The translations under genes and the position numbers were made by a program. Under the pieces are notes generated by a model, which made no database searches, was not told the origin of the DNA, and was given only the letters and a program-made list of their open reading frames with translations. 64,000 bases of DNA, taken from positions 62,001 through 126,000 of the forward strand of contig QXCR01000046.1 of assembly GCA_004380135.1 (NCBI GenBank). Direction: 5' to 3'. The stretch is from Stemphylium vesicarium (lineage: Eukaryota; Ascomycota; Dothideomycetes; Pleosporales; Pleosporaceae). Each line of letters begins with the position of its first letter. Position 1 is the first letter of the stretch. This document shows positions 53,683-64,000 of the stretch, one piece after another.

Positions 53683-54595
53683 ATGGCTCTGGCCGGCAAG
53701 ATCGCAATTATTAGTAAGTTTGCATGTACGAAGTGCACGTGAGGCAATGCGCTAAAGCCTTGTCTTCCACCCTCGTAGCTGGCGCCTCCAAGGGCATCGG
53801 AGCCGCGACCGCTCTCGAACTAGCCTCACTTGGAGCCAAAGTCGTGATCAACTACTCGTCTGATTCGGCGGCCGCAGGCGCTGTCGTCGCCAAGATTGGA
53901 TCCGACAACGCAATCGCCATCAAAGCCGACGTCGGCAATGTTCAACAGATCGAGTGTATGGTCAAGGAAACAGTCGGCAAGTGGGGCAAGATCGATATCC
54001 TCGTTGCGAATGCAGGGGTACTGCAGATGAAGGACCTGGAGAGCACGAGCGAGAAGGACTGGGATGATACCTTCCAGGTCAACGTGAAGGGACCGTACTT
54101 CTTGGCACAGGTACGTCTCTTACGACGATGCTGCATTTCCTGGAAGAGCAGTGTGCTAATGTCAAGATAGAAAGCGGCGCCCCATATGCCACAGGGCTCC
54201 TCCATGATCTTCCTCTCCACCTCCCTCTGTAACCTCTCATCCGTCACGCCCAACTACCTCCTCTACGTCTCATCCAAGGGCGCCATTGAGCAGATGACAC
54301 GCGTCCTGGCCAAGGACTTGGGCCGCAAGGGCATCACTGTCAATGCGATTGCTCCAGGCCCTACCGGTACTGATCTGTTTCTGCGAGGAAAGAGCGACGA
54401 GGTGATCAAGACGCTGGCAGGATTGAACCCCGTTGGACGCTTGGGTATGCCGGAAGACATTGCGAAGGCTGTGGCTGCCGTCGTCGAGAAGGGCCAGTGG
54501 ATCAATGGACAGGTGAGATTGGGCTGTAATCTTGGGATCGGAATGCTGACAAGATGTAGATTCTGAGGGTCAATGGTGGAATGACGGTGGGCTAG
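53683..54595 (+). CDS. Short-chain dehydrogenase/reductase (classical SDR)
   Basis: Four exons, 53683..53713, 53779..54110, 54171..54512 and 54560..54595, encode 246 residues. The first exon is ten codons (MALAGKIAII) plus one base; splicing creates TGASKGIG (residues 11-18), the NADP-type glycine motif. The NAG motif is VANAGVL, the catalytic pair Y153 and K157 (YVSSK) is intact, with serines just upstream in FLSTSLC, and GPTGTDLF follows. The last exon encodes ILRVNGGMTVG, the conserved SDR C-terminus. The family is close to fungal 3-oxoacyl-ACP-reductase-like and versicolorin-reductase-like enzymes, which reduce ketones or quinone-hydroxyls in biosynthetic clusters. Convergent with the P450 227 bp away. 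The substrate cannot be read from sequence. Confidence 0.88.
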
Positions 54596-54821
54596 ATCCG
54601 TACTGGTACTGTCTGTAAGGGTGATGATATGTCTTTGACGGGAAAAGGAGTAGTGATCTTGCGATTGAAGGCGTTTGAGACAACGGTTTCGAGCCTGGGC
54701 CGCAAAATCGGGTAAATTGGTAAATCACATTTTCGAGCCCCTTTTTCATAACTCGAGTTCCTCCAAACAGGTCGGTTTTTGTGTCACATCTTTCCAGTTC
54801 AACTGCTCTCAGGTCACCAAG

Positions 54822-56626
54822 CTACAAGTTCCTCCTTTCACTATCTCCGTCTCTCCTCCGCAGTCGCACATTGAAATTAAATTGCGGCACAAACCAGCGG
54901 TTCTCGATTTCCCAGTCCTTCTCTAAGCCCACGCTGTCGATCTTGAAATGGTCAGCCGCTTCTGGTATTGTGACAAGTCCATGTCAATACTCACTTCGTA
55001 TCGTAAAAGTATCGTAGGTACCAACTTGTATATCTCCAGATACGAGATATGTTTACCAAGACACGACCGATGGCCCGCACCAAACTACAACAATCTCAGC
55101 TCATTTGGCTATCATACGGGCCACGATGCTTTACTCACCGTCAGTAACGACTGTTCCATTCTTCGACGCGTCCCATCATAGCAGTCTAACCATCTCTCAG
55201 GCCGCCAGCAAGCAGCGTCCTCTCCAAATATGTTCCGATCTCTATGGACGACCCATGCATTCATGCCAACGATGGTGCCGCCCGGGATATTCTCGCCGCA
55301 GAGATTCATTCCTCTAGCAGGCACGACACGTTCGAGATGCAGGCCGAAGGGGGGATGAACACGACCTGCCTCCATGAAACACGCCTCCAGGTACGGCAGC
55401 GTCCGACTTTGTCGCCAAGTCACTGGCATCGAAAGTTTGCCGGCGTCGAAAGCCGAGTCGATCTCTTCAAGCAGTCTCTTGAGCGTTTTTGGATGTTCAA
55501 TCAGATTCTTGAACATTGTGCGGAGGTATATCGCTGTCGTATCGCTGCCTGCGAGCACATTCGACGACGACCAAGCTGTTAGTGCCCACGCCGGGATCGA
55601 CGCATCCTTGTCCATAGCGGTGATGAATCTGGACAAGAAGTCGCGCTTATCGGTGCTCGAGCTTTCGGACTGTGCTTGACGTTCGGCTTCGCGCTTCTTC
55701 GCGAATCGGACCATGGGCGAGCCTTTGGTTTGACGGAGGGCGGAGACGAGAGGATTTTTTACCCAGATGCGATCGAGCCAGGGTATTTGGCCAACCTGAG
55801 ATGTGAGTGAGCTTTACAGTGGGGGAGAAGTAATGGAAAGCTTACCATTGCGACATATTCGAACCAGTGCCAGATGTCGCTCATAATATTCTCGACGTCC
55901 TTGCCCTGCTCGAGGAAGCCCAGTCTTTTCGAAAAAGTGATTTCGCCCACGACGTCAAACTAAATCGAGATCAGAGCCCTCGTCATCCAAGCCCTGTCAC
56001 CAGTTCATGCGTCCACTTACCGCGAAATACTGCAACCAATCCCCCCAATTGCAAATCTTGCCCGTCTCCACGAACCGCTCATCCAACTGCTTCAAAAACA
56101 CTCCAATCGTCCTATCAACCAGATCCTCAAAGCTCGTCATATTCGTCATCGAATAAATCCCCGCAATCGGCTTCTTTAACATGCGATGCAAGCCCTCGTC
56201 CTGCGTCGCAAACAGCCCTGGTAGCACTTTGCCCTTGACCATCGGCAAAATTACATGGTAGTAATCAGACTATCAAGCCATCCCCCTTTCGTCAGTATGC
56301 ATATCCATGCAATCGAGACTTGATCACGTTACCTTCAGCAGTGGATCCCGCATCTTGTAGATCTTGTCAATCTCAAGGGCGCTGCCCACAGAGACCATGT
56401 TCGGACCGCATCGCACTAGCGCGCCGTGCTTGGAGTGTAGCTGGATGTGTGTTTCGTGGGCGCGCCGGGTATAGACCCAGTATAAGCGTTGGAGGTTGGT
56501 TATAGCAGCGGGGAGGGGGCCGGGGATGTGGGAGAGGCGGATATAGCTGCGGTAGGTGTGTATTGCGAGGAGTGTGACGAGGAGGAGGAGGGCGAGCGGG
56601 AACCAGGTGACTGGGAGTTGAGGCAT
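54822..56626 (-). CDS. Cytochrome P450 monooxygenase
   Basis: Six exons, complement of 56333..56626, 56021..56269, 55846..55959, 55139..55795, 54995..55084 and 54822..54941, all in phase 0, give 507 residues. The N-terminus (FPLALLLLVTLLAIHTY) is an ER membrane anchor followed by the proline hinge IPGPLP. The I-helix oxygen motif is AGSDTT, the K-helix ExxR is EAGR, the PERF-type motif is WRPERW, and the heme loop is FGAGHRSCLG with C446 as thiolate ligand. The heme exon (30 codons) and the final exon (40 codons) are separated by short introns and would be missed by simple frame-finding. Similar fungal P450s (pisatin-demethylase-like group) act in detoxification and secondary metabolism. Divergent from the GMC oxidoreductase. 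Confidence 0.9.
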
Positions 56627-57732
56627 GGTGTTGGTGGAGTTGCAGAAATTGCGATCGAATGGTGGTATGCGCGATGGTGGAAGTTGAGAGATGGTTTTGA
56701 TGGCTTCAAATACGGTGCAGTCGTTCGATGACCTTAGAGTAAGGCTGAGGCAGGTAGTACCGTGTGCGATGACAGCGGAAATATCCTCAACTTCAGGTGC
56801 GGTACCGCATCCTGATCACCTTGGGCTACTCAGCTCCTCTCCCATTCATTCGGCGAGCCCGAACTCGGCTCTACACTGGTCTTTGAGAAGTGTAACCGTG
56901 AGGTAAGCACTACCTAATATCTTACTTCTACCGAGTTTCTGCAGTGCAACAAAGGCATGGTCCGGTGCTATGTGACACGAGTTTATGCCTGGTCGCTGAC
57001 ACCGGTAGCAGTGTATACGGGGAATCGACGGAGCGGTGAATCCAGTAGGTAGGCCAGAGTTCGGGTGACACAGAGATCCGAAGCCACGCGTGTCGTGGTA
57101 CGGTCATTTTCACAATGAGGTTACGTGAAAACATTATGCAACGGCAGAATTCTTGGGGCGATCAACTGATATTCTCGTGAGATTAAGATATTTGCTGACA
57201 CCCCGACCAGCTCACGGCCCTCAAAGGGCGCTGGTTCCTTCACCCTCGCTCTTCTCAGCACCTTCGCTCTTCTCAGCACCTTCGCTGTGTCCGCGCCCGA
57301 ACCTCGTTTCAGGTGCCAGCCACGCTGCTCGGGGGCTCTCTTTCGTAAAAGCTCGGTTCGCAAACACGACCCTTTGCTGGGAATTTCCACCCGAGTACCT
57401 CAAAGCTGAGCTGGCATGCGGAAGGGCACTCTCGACGACTCTGCAGCCTCGGTGGTGATGGCTGGTGACCTCGGTAATTATGTCGAGACATTCTTTGAAC
57501 TTCACAGCCTCCTGGCTGAGGAATGACCGGGGCTTAGCTGTTTCAGCAGAGTGCTGCGCTATTCTTGGAGACTTGCAAATTCGGGTGAAAAGTCTATCGG
57601 GCTCAAAGGCAGTATTTGAAGGGTTGCTGGACGCTTGTATCGTGTCATTCAGCTGTCTGAACTCGTAAAACTCACACATTCAATCAATTGTACATTTTCA
57701 CTAGCCACGACTTCTTCTTCTCTTCCGTTACA
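56627..57732. promoter_or_regulatory. 1.1-kb divergent promoter P450 / GMC oxidoreductase
   Basis: No gene is supported; the open frames on both strands are compositionally biased and have no domain. A 13-15-bp direct repeat (CTTCGCTCTTCTCAGCACCTT-type, two to three imperfect units) is visible near 57243-57290. A shared promoter would allow co-regulation of the two oxidative genes. Confidence 0.5.
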
Positions 57733-59710
57733 ATGACCAAATCAATCCTTTCACTTCTGGCTGCGATGCTGTTCGCAGGAACCGCGATTTCCGTTCCAAT
57801 TTCCACTGCAAACCTTCGAGCGCGAGCTCTCCTTGGATCGAATTTTGGTGTGCCTGCCCGAAACTACACACTCGACTATGTGGTCGTTGGGGGTGGCATG
57901 GCAGGTTTGACGCTGGCAGCACGGTTAGCAGAAGATCGATCATCGCTAGTCGCCGTAATTGAGGCTGGTACATTTTACGAGATCAGCAATGGGAATTACA
58001 GCGAGGTTCCGGGGCTTGATATACACAATGTTGGAAAAGATGTCGACGACTGGCATGCTGGAAATGACTGGGGGTTTGTCACTGCGCCCCAGTTGGCATT
58101 GCTGAATGTGACCGCGCACTTTCCTCAAGGCAAGATGTTGGGAGGGGGCTCGGCACGCAACTACATGACTTGTAAGTGGAGCGCACGAGGATCATTTCCT
58201 GACAACGATTAACGCAACGAAGATCACGTTGGAACGAAAGGCTCCTATAGAATGTGGGCTGAGCAAGTTGGAGATGACTCGTATACCTACGATAACTTCT
58301 ACCCGTATTTCATGAAGAGCCAGAATTTCACTCCGCCTGACATGTCTCGCCGATCTGCAAACACTACTCCCTCCTACGACGGCACGGTTCTGGGTAAAGG
58401 AGGAAAGCTGGACGTCATCTTTCCAAACTGGTCCGGTGCATTCGGCACTTGGGTCGAGAAAGGACTACAAGCCATTGGACTCAGTCCAATCAAAGGATTC
58501 CAAAGTGGAGAGCTTATTGGCTCTTCATATTCACTCGCCGCGATCGAGTACGAAAGAAACATCCGTGCATCATCCGAGCTAGCGTTCTTACAGCCTGAGT
58601 TGCAAAGGCAAAATCCAAACCTTCTCGTCTTCCCTTCGACCATGGCAAAAAGGATCCTCTTCGATGCAAAAAAAAAAGCCATCGGCGTCGAGATTGACAG
58701 ATCTGGTCACAGGAACGTACTGAGCGCCAAAAAGGAAGTTATCCTATCAGCGGGTGCGTTCAAGTCACCACAACTGCTAATGACATCTGGCGTCGGCCCG
58801 CGCGCAACCTTGGAGAAATACGGCATCGAAGTCATCTCTGAAAGACCAGGCGTCGGACAAAATATGCAGGACCACGTTCTGTTTGGAACCACCCATCGCG
58901 TCAACGTACAAACTGCATCCACCCTGCTCGCTCCTTCGAACATGGACAAAGTTGTCGCCGAATATCACGAAGGCCGCGGCCCTCTCGTAAACCCTAACGT
59001 CGACATGTTCGGCTGGGAGAAACTTCCTCGCACCGGCACGCTATCCAACGGCACTATCCTGCGCGACCTCTCGTACTTCTCCGACGACTGGCCCGAGGTT
59101 GAGTACATTGCTGTCGGTGGATACTTTGGCTACGCGCAAAACTTTGCCACCAATAACCCGACCGACGGATACAACTACGCGACCATGGTTTCCGGTCTCG
59201 TCGCTCCGCTCTCCAGGGGCACCGTATCCATCTCATCAGCGGATTCGTCCGACGACCCGATCATCGATCCAAAATGGCTCAGCCATCCAGCGGACAAAGC
59301 CCAGGCCATTGCGGCATTCAAGCGCACGCGCGATATCTGGGCATCGGCCGATATGCAAAGCATTTCCATTGGGGATGAATACTTCCCTGGAACGGACAAC
59401 GTTGCAACCGATGACCAGATATGGAATTTCATCCAGCGGAGTTTCAGCACTATTTTCCATCCTTCCTGCACATGCAAGATGGGAAAGATTGACGATCCGA
59501 TGGCAGTCGTGGATACAAAGGCAAGAGTCATTGGTGTTCAAGGTTTGAGAGTTGTAGACGCAAGTAGCTTGGCGCTCCTTCCTCCAGGACATCCAATGGC
59601 GACGATTTGTAAGTCCTTGATCACCTGTCGTAGGTACGAATTCGGCTGACAAGAATGTAGACGCGCTTGCGGAGAAAATTGCGGATGATATAAAACAGCC
59701 GCCATACTGA
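57733..59710 (+). CDS. Secreted GMC-family flavin oxidoreductase
   Basis: Three exons, 57733..58171, 58223..59608 and 59661..59710, encode 624 residues. A signal peptide is clear (MTKSILSLLAAMLFAGTAIS). The ADP-binding motif is VVGGGMAGLTLAARL (51-65), then VIEAG; the second GMC signature is MLGGGSARNYMT; GAFKSPQLLMTSGVGP is PROSITE-type signature 2. The catalytic His region is FHPSCTCKMG and the final LPPGHPMATIYALAEKIADD is restored by the last intron. Several N-glycosylation sequons are present. The family covers glucose and aryl-alcohol oxidases and cluster enzymes such as patulin synthase; which one applies is not decidable. The start at 57733 is chosen over 57688 because it begins the signal peptide. 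Confidence 0.9.
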
Positions 59711-60570
59711 TTTGAGTCGCTCCGGGATCTTTCATGCAAGGTTCAAGGTGGCTAGAGTTTTTCGTTGCGCATTTCAGGTTGGTAGTCTTTCGTTGAGTTC
59801 GTATGCTGTCGCTTTTTGTCTTTTCATACTTGTTGTGTCAAAGCTGTACTTGTAGAATTGTTCTTTAGAGCTGAATTTGTAGAATTATAAGTTAATGGTA
59901 ACTAGAGCTGTGCTTATAGACTGTACTGGTGAATAAAAGTAGCTTATATCGTCTGATTGTGACGTCTGTCCATTAATTTAGTTAGCGCTTTACCTTACCT
60001 CTCTAGTAATAGCAGAGCGAGCATAATGTAAAGTGTAAGCCTTGGTACCTCTTCTGTGACGATCAGTCACATGAAGATAGTGCTTCCTGGTATCGGCCTG
60101 ATATGTTAGCACGGTACTTTCGAGCACGTTCGATGACCTTCATGGTCAATCTTTCCACGTCATACGCTTACGCGTCCTCCTGCTCATCACATGTATATAA
60201 TCTTGCTTGTTTCCTCTGTAGAACAATCAACCTTCTCTTTCATCTCTGCTTTCATCCGACATAAAGTTAGACGCAAGTGATTATAAAACGTTCGCTTACA
60301 AGGCGTACAGTGCGGCAATCCATCTAGTCCGGCCGCCTGAATGTACTTGCTGAAGAATCCTTAGTCAGTTCAATCTGGTATATCAGAATAGCCTGGTTGT
60401 CCCCAAGTTTATCATTCAAGGGCATATTTGCAGAGCGCGTCGGGATGATTATATGTAACTCAGATGAAATATTAGAGAAAGGTTGCAAGGGTTCGTAACC
60501 GGCGAAAGTATTGGGAAGTGGTTGAGGATGGGACACTTGAGTAAATGACAAAAAGAGTAGAAATAAAAGA
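59711..60570. other. Intergenic region GMC oxidoreductase / MFS transporter
   Basis: 3' flanks of convergent genes, containing a solo LTR (60034-60261). No gene is supported. A short imperfect duplication (TGTAGAATT ... TTTAGAGCTG) lies near 59850-59890. Confidence 0.5.
60034..60261 (+). mobile_element. Solo LTR with perfect 5-bp target duplication
   Basis: 228 bp beginning TGTAAGCCTTGG and ending CATCCGACA, flanked by TAAAG at 60029-60033 and 60262-60266. Start sequence, TATATAA box position (CATGTATATAAT) and the pyrimidine-rich end resemble the LTR of copia element 2 (TGTCAGCCTTGG, CATGTATATAAT). Little RIP decay is visible. Orientation is by this similarity. Confidence 0.82.
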
Positions 60571-61943
60571 TCAAACCATGGTAAGCCCGCGCAGCTTCTG
60601 TAACTCAATAGAGCCTGTGTCTCCGGATTTACCCCGATGCTGTAAATGTTTCGTGTACGCCGATCTCGCGACCACAAACATCAGCCCGCCGGCGCCCATA
60701 ACTAGTCCGCAGAAGACCTTCATCCAAGTCATGTTCCCGCCTCCAGCACTGGAAAGTGCACCTCCGAGGGGCTGTGAGATGATGATGGAGGGTGACATGA
60801 CCAGGTATACAGCTCCCATATATATACCCAATTTCTTGATATCCGGGCAGATTTGGGCGATAAGCGTTGGAATCATGGACACAAAAGTGCCGGATGAGAA
60901 GCCATATAGTGCCGAGAACGCGATTCGAGTCGCATCATTTGAGGACGGTGTCCAAATGGCCAGGACGAAGATGGAGGAAACGAAAGTGAACGCGATCGTG
61001 ACGTTGAAGCGCCCGAAGCGATCACCAGCCCACCCAGGTACCACACGCCCCAGAATGCTTTGAAGATTAGCGGAATAAAACTAAGATGGGAGTTAAGACT
61101 TACCTTGTCGTACTCATGATCACCAATAAGCTGTCTGCGAGAGATTGACGCATCCCATCCGCAACTGCCTCCACGACTAGGTAGTTGTAGGGAAGGAAGA
61201 CGCCCAGGAAAAATAAAAAGCCGCCAATTCCGAGACTGCAAACGTACCAGTCCCTTAATGGGTTGACCAGGTCGATCAAGTAAAATTTTGAGGACTTGTG
61301 GTTCAGCCTCGACCTCAACGTTGCTATAGCAATGAGCAGGAGGGCTAGGTACAAGAAAGCCGTAATTCGCATCGCCCAGCTGAAACCAACACGAGAGATA
61401 AGGGGAGGAATTGCAGCACTGCGATCATCAGACTACATCAAAAGATAGGGGGAGGGCATCTCACGTTCCTACGACTCCTCCCACTGAAGATCCCGAGGAG
61501 ACTATCCCAAGAGCAAAGCCGCGTCGCTTTTGGAACCATGTTCCCACCGAGTTGTTACTAGCCCAGAATATGGCACCGGCACCGAGGGCACTGCAGACTG
61601 ATTGGGCGAGAAAGAACTGGTAATATTCTTGGCACAAGGAGACCATCATCAAGCCAAAGACATGGAACAAGGAGCCGATTATAAGTAGATACCGGGGACC
61701 GTAGCTGTCAAAGAGTTTGCCGAAGAAAGGAGCCCCGACAAAGAGGAAGAATGTTTCGACGGATGGGATCCAGCCAATGGAACCGGGCGAGTAGGTGGAT
61801 AGTTGGTTGTTTTGGTAGTGGGCCTGAAAGACCCCCATACATGTGATCCAACCGAAGGAGACAAAAAGACCGCACCATGCACCGGCGACCGCAAGCCAGG
61901 CATTACGGCCACCGTCTGGGGGTTGAGAGGAGGAAGACGACAT
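60571..61943 (-). CDS. MFS transporter, monocarboxylate-porter (MCT-like) family
   Basis: Three exons, complement(61465..61943), complement(61104..61418) and complement(60571..61057), encode 426 residues; introns have donors GTGAGA and GTAAGT. The N-terminus PPDGGRNAWLAVAGAWCGLF contains the D-G-G-x-x-A-W/W-x-V signature of MCT-like porters at the first helix. About twelve hydrophobic segments follow; the loop after helix 2 is FFGKLFDSYGPRYLL, and that after helix 8 is PGWAGDRFGRFN. Fungal members are plasma-membrane carriers of organic acids, riboflavin and pathway intermediates, and are common in biosynthetic clusters. In this setting it would export or import a carboxylate metabolite (inference). 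Confidence 0.87.
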
Positions 61944-63044
61944 GATTCGAAATGTTGGTGGACTGGCTTGAATGTCACAATCAAGTTTGAGCGATTTCAG
62001 CTTCTTGGATCTCGATCGTGTTAGAGCTGTTTTGGAGTAGGAAATGAGAAGTTATATGGCAAGATAAGGAGCAGACATGAGAAGGTGAAGGATAGTGACC
62101 TCGGGAGATCCGAAAGGAAGCAGCGGTCAGGCTTATGATTGTGCCTGACCTCTTTCTCAGGAACACACGTTTCGGGGTGCACAGTAACACACTAAGATAA
62201 TTGGTTCTATAACTATCCGGTGAGCACGGCCCAACACGTTAAGAACGCTAGTCTCGCCTCACCTCAGAAACCGCAGAACCAGACACATCGCCCACCGACC
62301 CACACATCATCCATCCATTCATCCATCCACACATCAATTGACACCTCGACAAAATCTATCGCAATTTACTCACCCGCCCTCCATCCCTTGGCATGACGAC
62401 TACGCGTTTCTCCAACTTGTTTTAGCATATAGATCGATATCGCTCAAGCCGATCCGGGAGCTCGCGGCATGGCAATTCACCTTCGAGATCCATGAGCTTG
62501 AGGCACACGACGACCTCAGGAGCTTGGGCACGCTCGTGCCCAGCACTCAGATTCCAGCGCACACGCGCTGGGTGAATTGATCAAGCACGTGAGCTCACGA
62601 CGAGCTTCCGCCCCCAAATCAAGCCTTTGTTTTCATCTAAAAAATAATCCACTTATCTTGGCGGCCAGAAAGAATATAGATGGACTGCGCATTGACACAA
62701 GTACCACGGAAAATGATCGGAGTGCCTTAAAGGCGACACGTCGTTGCATACGAGAAAAGGCCCGAATTTACGATATATGAACAACTCCTGGCTGATTGAA
62801 AAAGGTTCTAAAACCGTCACGACTCTCATCGTGGAATGTGTCGCTATTTACAGTCTACCGGTAGCGCGGCCGAGCCCGGGTCTCACACCTTCGGACACGC
62901 ACCGCGTTGTTCGCGCTCCACAGCCCAACACGTCACACGTCATGATCATCTCATCTGTCATCTGCTACTCGCATCTGCACAACTCGTACGCTGTACCACT
63001 TCGGCTGATATGAAAGTCGTGGCGCAGTCTCCGTGCGTCCCAGC
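61944..63044. other. Intergenic region MFS transporter / NRPS-like reductase
   Basis: No gene is supported. A (CATC)n-like microsatellite lies near 62299-62333. The remaining short frames have no recognisable motif. It contains the MFS promoter and the 3' flank of the reductase gene. Confidence 0.5.
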
Positions 63045-64000
63045 TCAGGCTTCCAGAAACCCAGCGTCCCGCCATTTGCGGACGTACTCCCGAATGAGCT
63101 CTGCCTCCAGCGGGCCCGCAGCACGCAGTGTTTTGCTTGCTTCCCTTGTCCGATCAGTTCCCATAACGACCCTTCCACTGGACATGCTTTCGAAGTCTTC
63201 CGCGAAGAAGCTCGCCATCTTCTTTGCCGGATTACTCGCAATACACTCGTCAGGAAGATCGAGCATGGCGGCCACCCACTCCTCGTATGGCAAACGTGAG
63301 GCAATACCTAGCTCAGCTGCGATAATGCCGAGAACTTCTTCCCACGACTGCCGCATAGAATTTTCCAGGTGATAGACGCACCCATTGTCTTTGGAATACA
63401 GCAAGTCTACGATGCACTTGGCGGCAACGTCAACGGGTAGCCATGATAGAGTCTATCACCGTTAATTGACCGTTCGCTGGACTGAAACCGGACCTGTACT
63501 TACACCCTTGAGCTGGGGTAGTGCCCCCAAGAGCTGCGAGGACTTTACCAAAGCTGGAAAGTGCTCAGTTGAATTCCACATCCCAGTTGCCCTGGCGCCC
63601 GTCATCTGCCCTACTCTTACATACTTGGCTACTAGCTCGGACCCGTGCACGTGTGCGCTGTGCTCAACGATCTTCTCGCACACCAGCTTAGCCTGCGCGT
63701 ATCCAAAAAAGTCAGCGCACCGCGTGTCTGGCATTGGTACTTCCGGAACGATCCATTCTCCACGTTCCTGCCAGTATCTTCCCGCCACTGCGATTGAAGA
63801 GATAAAGATGAACGTTTGCTTCACAGTTGGACGACGATTGTAAGCATCTCGCGCAAGCTTAATGAGGTCTCTGGTCAGCTGGAATTGGCCTTCGAATGAC
63901 CCGACTTGACGGTTGAAGTCCATGGGCCATCCATTGTGGATTATATGCGTTATCTGGCAAGTGAGCTCGCCGTACAGACTTGCACCCAGCCCTAAAAATG
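63045..64000 (-). CDS. NRPS-like / adenylate-forming reductase, C-terminal thioester-reductase domain (partial)
   Basis: The gene enters from the right edge; exons complement(63504..>64000) and complement(63045..63452) are joined by a phase-0 intron (GTAAGT, GATAG) at LPQLKG|TLSWLPVD. Visible sequence begins in a Rossmann-type reductase: SLYGELTCQITHIIHNGWPM, DFNRQVGSFEGQF, FIFISSIAVAGRY, then the catalytic YAQAK (Tyr and Lys spaced by three), VRVGQMTG, and VDVAAKCIVDLLYS. The C-terminal ~110 residues (EVLGIIAAELGIASRLPYEE) are the usual tail of such proteins. Family knowledge: an adenylation domain and a carrier domain normally precede this domain, which releases the tethered acid as aldehyde or alcohol using NADPH. 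The N-terminal domains are outside the window, so a PKS or hybrid with a reductive release domain is also possible. Confidence 0.85.

Noticed and set aside
59711..60033. Imperfect duplications after the GMC gene as a riboswitch or terminator structure
   Set aside because: The repeats are short and A/T-rich, with no convincing stem; ordinary 3' UTR sequence is the simpler reading.
1..64000. tRNA or rRNA genes
   Set aside because: No T-arm (GGTTCGAATCC-like) with a matching acceptor and anticodon stem was found; isolated GGTTCGA matches lie in coding or LTR sequence.

Overview
The window is nuclear DNA of a filamentous ascomycete, most likely a dothideomycete of the Pleosporales type. The support is short introns (about 50-110 bp) with GTAAGT-like donors and CTAAC/CTGAC branch sites, an Aspergillus/Neurospora-like gene set (CSN7, NoxA, L-arabinitol dehydrogenase, SRA protein), and a block of copia and hAT transposons showing the C-to-T/G-to-A decay of repeat-induced point mutation (RIP). 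The order-level placement is inference.

From 1 to about 36 kb the DNA is a gene-rich, GC-balanced housekeeping segment. In order it holds COP9 signalosome subunit 7 (-), a Ccc2-type copper P-type ATPase (+), a Rab4-like GTPase (+), a PAF-acetylhydrolase-like lipase (+), an SRA/YDG-domain protein (+), L-arabinitol 4-dehydrogenase (-), NADPH oxidase A (-), a small four-helix membrane protein resembling the Nox adaptor PRO41/NoxD (+), xylitol dehydrogenase (-), an EFM2/Rrg1-like methyltransferase (-), VPS28 (-), NOC2 (+), a decayed AIM9/APH-like kinase pseudogene (+), and a fungal 7-helix membrane protein (+). Two pentose-pathway oxidoreductases therefore bracket a divergent NoxA / NoxD-like pair.

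From about 36.1 to 52.7 kb lies an AT-rich RIP island made of nested mobile elements. A minus-strand hAT transposase is split by a complete copia element (38317-44512, TSD TACTA) and carries a 119-bp foldback element (TSD ATAGC) that escaped RIP. A minus-strand copia remnant is split by a second, plus-strand copia element (46139-51507, TSD ACTCT, primer site matching the anticodon arm of initiator tRNA-Met) and also holds a probable solo LTR. A 200-bp inverted pair brackets that remnant.

From about 53.7 kb to the right edge the genes look like one flank of a specialised-metabolism cluster: a short-chain dehydrogenase (+), a six-exon cytochrome P450 (-), a secreted GMC oxidoreductase (+), an MCT-type MFS transporter (-), and the C-terminal thioester-reductase end of an NRPS-like/adenylate-forming reductase (-) that runs off the window. 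A solo LTR with perfect TSD (TAAAG) sits inside this cluster. The shared theme is oxidation and reduction of a carboxylate or aldehyde core made by the reductase, with export by the MFS protein. The product cannot be read from the sequence.
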